Shown piece by piece: positions 57,447 to 64,000 of a stretch of 64,000 bases of DNA (positions are counted from its first letter, which is position 1; each line of letters starts with the position of its first letter). The stretch is from contig JAZNZX010000038.1 of NCBI GenBank assembly GCA_045595185.1, forward strand, positions 120,273-184,272. Direction: 5' to 3'. The DNA is from Fimenecus sp045595185. Its GTDB lineage: Bacteria > Bacillota > Clostridia > Oscillospirales > Acutalibacteraceae. Position numbers and translations under genes: made by a program. The notes beneath the pieces were generated by a model. That model searched no databases and was not told where the DNA came from. It worked only from the letters and a program-made list of their open reading frames with translations.

Positions 57447-58210
57447 TGGCTTTGGTAAAATTTGACCGCGGTCTTTACCGTAACGGAAATAGTGCTAAGG
57501 GTCTCAGCTATGGCCAGATCGAGCCTAACCAGGTTTGGTTCGATAGAGCTGGTATGGTTGAAGCACAGAGCAGACTTGACCCAAGAGAGTTCTCCGATGC
57601 TCAGGTTGCTCCTCTCACAGTTTTCGTAAGAGAGACTACTCCTGGCGCTGGCGATGCTACAAAGATTGTTGCACAGAATGGTGCATTCCTTATGGTTGAT
57701 AAGCACAACTACCTTGCTCAGGTTCCTACAAAGGCTGGTAAGACAGCAGGTCTTCGTGTTGGTATCAACTATTCAACTGAAAAGCTCTACAATCAGTTTG
57801 CTCCTCAGAGAAGAAACTTCTTCTTGACAACTGAGGACTGGCTCCCAAGAATCGGTTATGTTGAGGCAGGCGAGAGAATCACTACAAATACAGTATAGTG
57901 GGATACAACTGCTGCAATTGCTAATGCTGTTGCATTTAACGGACAGGCTGCTCCCGCTATCGATTTCAGTGGCTTCACTGCAACTGCTGATTCTTATGAT
58001 ATGTGGCTCCAGGTTAAGAACTACATTCACGCAAATCCTAACATTCCGCTTTACGCCGCAGTTCGTGACGGTTCAGATGGTGAGTTCGTAATTGGTATTA
58101 CTCCTGACCCAGATGAAGATATCATTCTCGCTCAGGTTGTAGCAGCTTATGACAACGCCGACAGAACATGTTCATTTATGTTCCAGATTCTTAACGGCGC
58201 AACACTTTAA
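57446..58210 (+). CDS. Capsid-associated structural protein (254 aa)
   Basis: Starts in the TAATG overlap after AAGGAGG. One TAG (57896-57898) within. Beta-rich; N-terminal MALVKFDRGLYRNG. Position between scaffold and major capsid suggests a decoration or minor capsid protein; unproven. Confidence 0.68.
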
Positions 58211-58232
58211 TTAAAGGAGAGGTGAGAAAGTA

Positions 58233-59363
58233 ATGAATAAAAATGATATCCGTGACCTTTATATTCATGCGTTCAAAGGCACTTCCCCTGCTACTGAATT
58301 CAGCGTTAAGGATGTAAAGGAAACTTTGAGAGCAGAACTTAAGGCTCTTGCTCCTAACAAGTACGAGTACGAGAAGAATAAGCTCGAAATCTTCCAGATT
58401 ATCCAGGAATCTTTTGACGAAGTTCTTCCTGATTACGTTGGCAACTTTATCGGTCAGTTTGCTGAGATTAAGTCTGTACCAAACGGTCAGAGAGCTTCAT
58501 TTATCGTAAAGCGTGGTCGTAGACGTGCAAAGACTTTCGTTACAGAAGTAGGTCTTGCAGGTGTATACGAGGCATTCAGACTTGATGTTGACACCTTCGA
58601 AGTAAGCGCTAAGGCATACGGCGGAGCTGCATACATCGACTTCGAGCGTACACTCGACGGTTCTGAAGACCTTGTTGAACCACTCCAGCTTCTTCTTGAT
58701 GGTCTCCAGGAGGCTATCTACAGAGAGCTTCTTAAGGCACTTATCACAGCAACTCAGAATAGTGATATGCCTATTGCAAATATTGCATCTACAACTAACT
58801 TCGACGCTGCTGAGATGCAGAGACTCTGCACAATTGCTAAGAACTATGGCGGCGGTAACGCTGTAATCTTTGCAACTCCTGAGTTCGTACAGGAAATGGG
58901 TCCTGATGCAATCGGTATGCCTGTTTATGGTCCTTATGCACTTCCTGCAAATCCAGTTGCTGGTCAGCAGCCTGGATATGCAACTCCTGTTTATAACCCT
59001 AACGACATTGCTTCAATTGCCGCTACAGGTTATATTACAATGTTCCGTGGTACTCCTATCGTTCAGCTTCCTCAGGCATTTACTGATGAGAACAACGATA
59101 CATACCAGGTACCTCCTCAGTACGCATTCATCTTCCCTGCTGGCAACCAGAAGATTATCAAGGTTGTATTTGAGGGAGATACAGACGTAAGAGATTGGCA
59201 GCACAGAGACCGTCAGATGGAGATTGAAATCTACAAGAAGTTCGGTGTAGCTATTCTTACAACAAATGACTGGTGCGTATATGAGAACCAGGCACTTGCA
59301 ACACTTCCATCTGCAAGCTATAATAACAACCTTAACCCACATGATTTCGCTCCTTACCAGTGA
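58233..59363 (+). CDS. Major capsid protein, HK97 fold (376 aa)
   Basis: Size, N-terminal helix region, VKRGRRRAKTFVTEVGLAGV E-loop-like block, P-domain-like LLLDGLQEAIYRELLKALIT and C-terminal VAILTTNDWCVYENQAL fit an HK97-type capsid. Strong ribosome site AAAGGAGAGGTG. No TAG codons at all, in contrast to its neighbours. Terminator follows at 59395. Confidence 0.82.
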   Translation: MNKNDIRDLYIHAFKGTSPATEFSVKDVKETLRAELKALAPNKYEYEKNKLEIFQIIQESFDEVLPDYVGNFIGQFAEIKSVPNGQRASFIVKRGRRRAKTFVTEVGLAGVYEAFRLDVDTFEVSAKAYGGAAYIDFERTLDGSEDLVEPLQLLLDGLQEAIYRELLKALITATQNSDMPIANIASTTNFDAAEMQRLCTIAKNYGGGNAVIFATPEFVQEMGPDAIGMPVYGPYALPANPVAGQQPGYATPVYNPNDIASIAATGYITMFRGTPIVQLPQAFTDENNDTYQVPPQYAFIFPAGNQKIIKVVFEGDTDVRDWQHRDRQMEIEIYKKFGVAILTTNDWCVYENQALATLPSASYNNNLNPHDFAPYQ

Positions 59364-59394
59364 TTTCGGTTAAGTAAGTAAGAATACGTGATTA

Positions 59395-59428
59395 AAAAGG
59401 GTGGGTGAGAATTCTCACCTACCCTTTT
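59395..59428 (+). terminator. Intrinsic terminator after the capsid gene
   Basis: AAGGGTGGGTGAGA and TCTCACCTACCCTTTT pair closely; perfect late-block terminator, probably partly read through. Confidence 0.85.
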
Positions 59429-59457
59429 ATTATTGAGATTAAAGGAGGAATTTAATA

Positions 59458-59994
59458 ATGGAAACAAGAATGGTAAAACTCAGAAGCACAGTTGCAAAGA
59501 CAACTTCAATTTATGACCCTGCTCATGGAGTTAAGAGAGTATTCCCTGGCAAGGGCGCAGTTCAGATGCTTCCCTTCGAAACAGTAGAGCAGCTTTTATG
59601 GGATAATGGTTTTCAGTACATGATTAAGACTGGTCAGCTTTATATTGATGATATGCAGACCAAGATTGACCTTGGACTTGAAAGTCCTGACACAAAAGTT
59701 CCAACAAATATTAAGGTTCTTACACCTGAACAGATTTTGACTCTTCTTAAGGTTAGAAGTCTTGATGACTTTAAGAAAGAGATGGATACAGTTTCTCTTG
59801 AACAGGTTAATGAAGTAGTTAGATATGCTGTTGAGCATAACTTGATTGATAATGACAAGGTTGATTACTTGAAAAAGAGAAGCGGAAAAGATGTTATTGC
59901 AATGATTGCAAGAAAGAGACTTGAGGCTGATGCTGAAAAGGCAAACGCTGGTAAGGAAGAAAAGAAGCCTGAAGGTGTATTCAGCCCTGTATAA
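59458..59994 (+). CDS. Structural hypothetical protein (178 aa)
   Basis: Ribosome site AAAGGAGG. Begins METRMVKLRSTVAKTTSIYD, middle and C-terminal helices with EKANAGKEEKKPEG tail. No TAG. Position after the capsid gene suggests a head or neck protein. Confidence 0.65.
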   Translation: METRMVKLRSTVAKTTSIYDPAHGVKRVFPGKGAVQMLPFETVEQLLWDNGFQYMIKTGQLYIDDMQTKIDLGLESPDTKVPTNIKVLTPEQILTLLKVRSLDDFKKEMDTVSLEQVNEVVRYAVEHNLIDNDKVDYLKKRSGKDVIAMIARKRLEADAEKANAGKEEKKPEGVFSPV

Positions 59995-60006
59995 TGGGTG
60001 ATGTGA

Positions 60007-60486
60007 ATGGTTACTTTAATGGACGTTTATGGAGCGTTCTTAGCAAAAGTTAATGAAGACGACTGGTCACATGGCTACTCATAGGAAGATTTGGAATGGT
60101 TTCTCCTTGACTGGAGAGCCTTCCTTAATTCCGCTATACCTTATTTTAAGTTCCCAAGATGCCGCCTGGACATTGATGAAGAGCATCAGTGTTTCACCGA
60201 TGAAAAGATGGGACCAGCTGAAATACAGGTGCTTGCAACTTTCATGAAGCAAGAGTGGCTTAAAAGAACGGTTGATTCTTGGGAAAATATTAAGACACAG
60301 TATGATGAAGCGGATTTCTCACAAGCTAACCTTTTAAGTAACTTTATTAAGTTAAAAGATTAGGTTACTGCTGATGCAAGATAGCTTGAAGCAAATTACT
60401 ATCGTTCGCCGCAGCATCGTACTTTTGATTATAAGAAATTATCAGGAGGAGGTGCAAGACGTGGACAAGCAAGATTTCGCCGCTAA
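60007..60486 (+). CDS. Head-tail connector candidate, TAG-recoded (159 aa)
   Basis: ATG 60007; three TAGs read as Gln; stop TAA 60484-60486. Contains FLLDWRAFLNSAIPYFKFPR and an YYRSPQHRTFDYKKL end. Overlaps the next gene. Position fits an adaptor/neck protein; function inferred. Confidence 0.68.
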
Positions 60487-60733
60487 ACACAAAGAAGTCT
60501 TGAAGAACCGTCTTTACGGACTTCTCTGTGAAAAAGAAAAAGATGGGTCATGGGAAGATTTTCTTGATAATATTTTAGTTGATTTAACTGACTTGGCACC
60601 AAATGATGACCGCAGTTATGACTACTACGTTCTCGTGGCTAAACTTTCCCGATGCAGATACCTGTCTTATAAGTACTTCAGAAAGACAATTTTTGAATGT
60701 ATGAACTTAATTGACAGGATTGATGTGATATGA
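60461..60733 (+). CDS. Small helical protein (90 aa)
   Basis: Start GTG 60461 with AGGAGGAGGTG upstream, overlapping the previous gene by 26 bases. Begins MDKQDFAAKHKEVLKNRLYG. No TAG. Function unknown; within the neck-gene cluster. Confidence 0.62.
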   Translation: MDKQDFAAKHKEVLKNRLYGLLCEKEKDGSWEDFLDNILVDLTDLAPNDDRSYDYYVLVAKLSRCRYLSYKYFRKTIFECMNLIDRIDVI

Positions 60734-61485
60734 CAGGGAATTATTTTACAGATTGTTATTTGAAAAGAATGAACAAAGATGGCACTACAATTTAGGAGAG
60801 AGTAAGAACAAGTAAAGAACGTGAGTTCGATAAAATAAAAATGCCAAAGAGTAAGTATTTGGCTTGCATTTATCAACTCAATGGCGAGCCGATTGAAATT
60901 CCATGTAATATTCAGCCGGCGAAGTGGAAACAAGAGCAGATTCTTTCCAATATTCTTTGTTCAACATCGGCTCAAAAATTTAAGACAGGTGATATACTTA
61001 GAACTTTCCAGAAAGTTAAAGATGCAGAGTTGGACGAGTTTTATATTATAATGATGGTTAGTGAAGATTTGTCTCATGGCTATTAGAAATATGAAGCAAT
61101 TAAACTTGATTCATTTATTAACAATACTGATGATTATGGAGATACAATACGTACTATCCCGGCGAAGTTTGTAAGCGAAACATCTGTTTATGTTCAAGAC
61201 AAATTCACTTCCTATGGTGCTGTTTCTTATAGGGAGCCGTTAGCCCATAGAAAGTTTATTACTAAAGACGAAGACTTCTTGTAGAAGAACTTGTATTTTG
61301 ACTACAAGGGTAGAGGATGGGAGATAGTTGGTAAAGATAATTTAAGCATTGACGGCGTTGCTTTAGTTTCAATTGCGGAATATCTCGTTTCGCCGCCAGA
61401 GCCTAAAACATCACAAGACTTACCAGTTGGAGAGGATGATAACTTCTTCTTAAATGCTCTGAATAAGAGGAAAGGAGTTGATTGA
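60730..61485 (+). CDS. Neck/tail structural protein, TAG-recoded (251 aa)
   Basis: ATG 60730 overlaps the previous TGA. Three TAGs read as Gln; stop TGA 61483-61485. Mixed beta pattern (KYLACIYQLNGEPIEIPCN). Unrecognised; location suggests head closure or tail attachment. Confidence 0.65.
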
Positions 61486-61487
61486 CA

Positions 61488-62000
61488 ATGGATACATCAA
61501 TGTTATCATAGGTTAACTATGGACAGGAACTTGGTCCAAATATAAAGAAAATTGCTAAGAAACTTTTGGATAATCAGAATTTGTGCAAGCTTTTGATTAA
61601 CACAGATTTAGACCCTGTTAATCCAGATTTACATTCTGATATTGAAGATACAATAGGAGAGCTTTTTGGTAAAAATATAAGAATTGTACCACTTGTAACT
61701 TCAGAGGACGAAACGACAGCAAGCAAACTTGTTCTTGTTTTCTCTGGTTCAGAGGTTACAGATGAAAATGCAAATGAAGTAGTAACACTTCTTATTTATT
61801 GTTATTGTCCTTATAAGGAGTGGATTATTGCTGGTAATCAGCTTCGTCCATTTGCAATAATGTCAGAGATTCGTAAATCTCTCCAAAATAAGCGAATCAA
61901 TGGTCTTGGTGAAATCAAGTATCTTGGTTTTGATATCTCATCTCTTACTAACCAAACAGGAAGTTATTTGATGAGGTTCCAAATTGTCAATTTCAGCTAA
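61488..62000 (+). CDS. Neck/tail structural protein (170 aa)
   Basis: ATG 61488 after AAAGGAG; codon 8 is TAG (Gln). Contains ASKLVLVFSGSEVTDENANE and a baseplate/tail-completion-like beta pattern. Overlaps the next gene. Unrecognised. Confidence 0.65.
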
Positions 62001-62733
62001 TGAAATGACTGTTATAAAAGAACAGGCATATGCAGGCTATCCCTCACGGCTTCCAGGAGTCTGCTACGTTCATCCTGTTCTCGTCGGAGAAATGTTGAAA
62101 ATGGGAAGTAATGTATATAGTTCCCGTTTAGGTATGTTGTTGTTAACCTCCGACGAAATAAGAAAAATAATGGAAGAGAAGGGAGTTGAAGTTAATGAAA
62201 ACACAGACTTGTCTCCTCTTCCATTTCTTTTAAAGTCAGCGCAAGCTAATGATAGTTTTTATTTAGAGCTCCAAGCTGCTTTCGCTACTTTTATTAAGGA
62301 AGAGGTTACATTACTTCCTAAAATCAACTCGGTCCTTATTGGTCCAATGGCTGAAAAACGCCTAATTACTGAGAAAAATTTCATTGATTTTTAGACGATT
62401 CTAAACCTTCAAAATCGAAAAAAGGTTCCAGTGCCGCCGCCAGAAAATGAGTCACCATTCGCTCGTAAGATGCGATTGGCAGCAGAATAGCGCGATGCAG
62501 TTAAGCGCAAGTAGTAGTAGAAACAAGGTGGGGCTCAGGATTTAGCAGACCTAATGGAGATTGCAGAAGTATTTGGGATTGACTATAAAAACAAGTCAAT
62601 TTATGCTTTCTATGGATTGATATAGAGACATCAGTTGAGAGAAAAATGGACTTAGGATATACAAATGCTTTGTGCAGGCGCTGATTCTAAGAAAATTAAA
62701 GCTAAATATTGGGGAGCAAATCCCGATGATTAA
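61984..62733 (+). CDS. TAG-rich structural protein (249 aa)
   Basis: Start TTG 61984 with GAGG upstream (an in-frame ATG at 62005 lacks a site). Seven TAGs, including three in a row (62515-62523) within RKQQQKQGG. After the third come AAA and CAA. Ends TAA 62731-62733. Helical second half. Probable tail assembly protein; unrecognised. Confidence 0.72.
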
Positions 62734-62759
62734 TTTTAAAAAGGAGGTTGATGACAAAC

Positions 62760-64000
62760 ATGGCACAGAATCTTTTTGAGAAATATGGCATTAAAGAAGT
62801 TGCTGACGTAACTCTTTACCGTATTGAAAGAAAGGACGAAACATATGAGTCACAGAGAAAAATCTCAATTTCCTCAATCCTCAAGGGTGCTCTTGTAAAA
62901 GATATGGTTTATCCTCTTGACGAGGATGGCAAGGGCGTAGCTGAAGGCTATGAGGCATATGTATTCAAGGATGCAGATGTTCTTACTCATTTTAACTATG
63001 ACTGTGACGATGTAATCGAAGTTAAGGGTTCTGCCCTCTTTATCGATAACGAGAATCCTGCTATTGCTGGTACAGAGCCATTTACTGATGGTGAAGTTAT
63101 CACAGGCGATACACTTACAGCAATTAAGAATTATCTTATTGATGATGCAGATAACGATGGTCTTCCTAATCTTTTCGATGCAGAGAACGTAACTATTCTT
63201 TCTCTTGTTGAGAAGCAGACAAATCGTAATCTCAGAGACAGACTTGCTGAACTTCTTATTAATGGTTATGTAATTACTGGTATCAGCGGCGATAATATCG
63301 GTTCTGTTATTAGTAAGGGCACTACTAAGGAAGTCGATGGCGCAATTAACACACGTGAGATTATGACTCTTCGTTCAGAGTTTGTTGCTCCTGTTGAATT
63401 TGATAAGATTACTAAGGCTAACCTTATTGAGTATGTTGGCGATAACGGTGAACTTACATTTGAAGGCGATACTCTCACTGAGGGTTACATCACTTTCACT
63501 GCTCCTGTTGATGCTACTCCAGAAGAGATTATGGGTAGATTCCAGCTTATTCAGAAGGGTCTTTACGACAGTATTGGTGTTGTAGTTCGTCTTACACAGC
63601 CTGTAAGAACAGGTAGTGCAACTGAGGATACATTCAGTGGTGTTATCACAGTTGATATTACTTACGACCCAAGCGTAGAAGTAGGTAATGAAGTTGAAGG
63701 TACACTTACTTTCACATTTGATAATGCTACTCTTGATGCAGCCACAAAGGCAATCGTAAATGCAGCTAAGGGCGGCACACTTTCTGCAGCACAGGTTATC
63801 GCTCTTCTTGGCGTTGCTGAGACAGACGAGAATGTAACTGTTGCAGCTACAGAGGGTATCGCAACTGCTCTTGCTGATTTGACAGCAAGCAATATCACAG
63901 TTGGTGACGTTGAAGTTGTTGAAGACTTTGGTTACAACAAGTTCCTTATTTCCTTCACAGCTACTCTTACATCTTCTGACGAAATGACAACTGGTAGATA
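62760..64000 (+). CDS. Large structural protein, runs off the window (413+ aa)
   Basis: Start ATG 62760 (MAQNLFEKYGIKEVADVTLY); an in-frame ATG at 62751 is closer to AAGGAGG. No TAG. Beta-rich, with Thr/Ala-rich repeated strands (ITVDITYDPSVEVGNEVEGT) typical of tail tube or adhesion proteins. The reading frame is still open at the window end. Confidence 0.7.
   Translation, partial: MAQNLFEKYGIKEVADVTLYRIERKDETYESQRKISISSILKGALVKDMVYPLDEDGKGVAEGYEAYVFKDADVLTHFNYDCDDVIEVKGSALFIDNENPAIAGTEPFTDGEVITGDTLTAIKNYLIDDADNDGLPNLFDAENVTILSLVEKQTNRNLRDRLAELLINGYVITGISGDNIGSVISKGTTKEVDGAINTREIMTLRSEFVAPVEFDKITKANLIEYVGDNGELTFEGDTLTEGYITFTAPVDATPEEIMGRFQLIQKGLYDSIGVVVRLTQPVRTGSATEDTFSGVITVDITYDPSVEVGNEVEGTLTFTFDNATLDAATKAIVNAAKGGTLSAAQVIALLGVAETDENVTVAATEGIATALADLTASNITVGDVEVVEDFGYNKFLISFTATLTSSDEMTTGR

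Overview
The window looks like part of a large tailed-phage genome with about 40% GC. Its host is probably an anaerobic gut or rumen Firmicute. The evidence for the host is strong AGGAGG ribosome sites, sigma-A type promoters (TTGACA, 17 bp, TATAAT), a dockerin repeat in one secreted protein, and ornate RNAs of a type known from rumen phages. TAG appears to be a sense codon, most likely glutamine. Late genes read through many in-frame TAGs, no gene annotated here ends in TAG, and the tRNA array carries a glutamine-type tRNA with anticodon CTA (9826-9904).

Layout. (1) 1-5.6 kb, rightward: small accessory genes plus a T4 Rnl1-type RNA ligase, an RlaP-type nucleotidyltransferase and a kinase-like protein. 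(2) 5.7-19.3 kb, rightward: 35 ordinary tRNA genes covering all 20 amino acids plus the amber suppressor, a tmRNA (tag ANTYALAA), a ~640-nt ornate RNA resembling ROOL/GOLLD, several other structured RNAs, and small genes including a TAG-containing PD-(D/E)XK endonuclease. Scattered through the array are ten copies of a small element: a terminal stem of AAGAC/GTCTTG type followed by a CAGCAA motif. In several copies the element encloses a tRNA whose 3' half precedes its 5' half, i.e. a circularly permuted tRNA gene. (3) 19.4-25.9 kb, rightward: small proteins, a metallophosphatase, a BrxL-like AAA+ protein and a TAG-containing RepA-like winged-helix protein. (4) 25.9-27.6 kb: a gene-free convergent zone with AT-rich and purine-rich tracts and GCAGCTC repeats. 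(5) 27.6-49.7 kb, leftward: about 38 small genes in some 28 units. Almost every unit has its own 17-bp-spacer promoter and, upstream of it, the palindrome CCGTTATAACGG (28 copies). (6) 50.1-64 kb, rightward: the TAG-recoded morphogenesis block (terminase, portal, protease/scaffold, major capsid, neck/tail-type genes), entered from a single promoter at 50036.

How it may work together. Host RNA polymerase reads the many early promoters. The early genes avoid TAG, so they are translated under either code. The tRNA array then supplies a near-complete tRNA set plus the suppressor that lets the TAG-rich late genes be translated. The RNA ligase and RlaP next to the array could seal or repair tRNAs. 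The permuted tRNAs need some end-joining activity to become functional, so the two observations may be connected; that link is inference.
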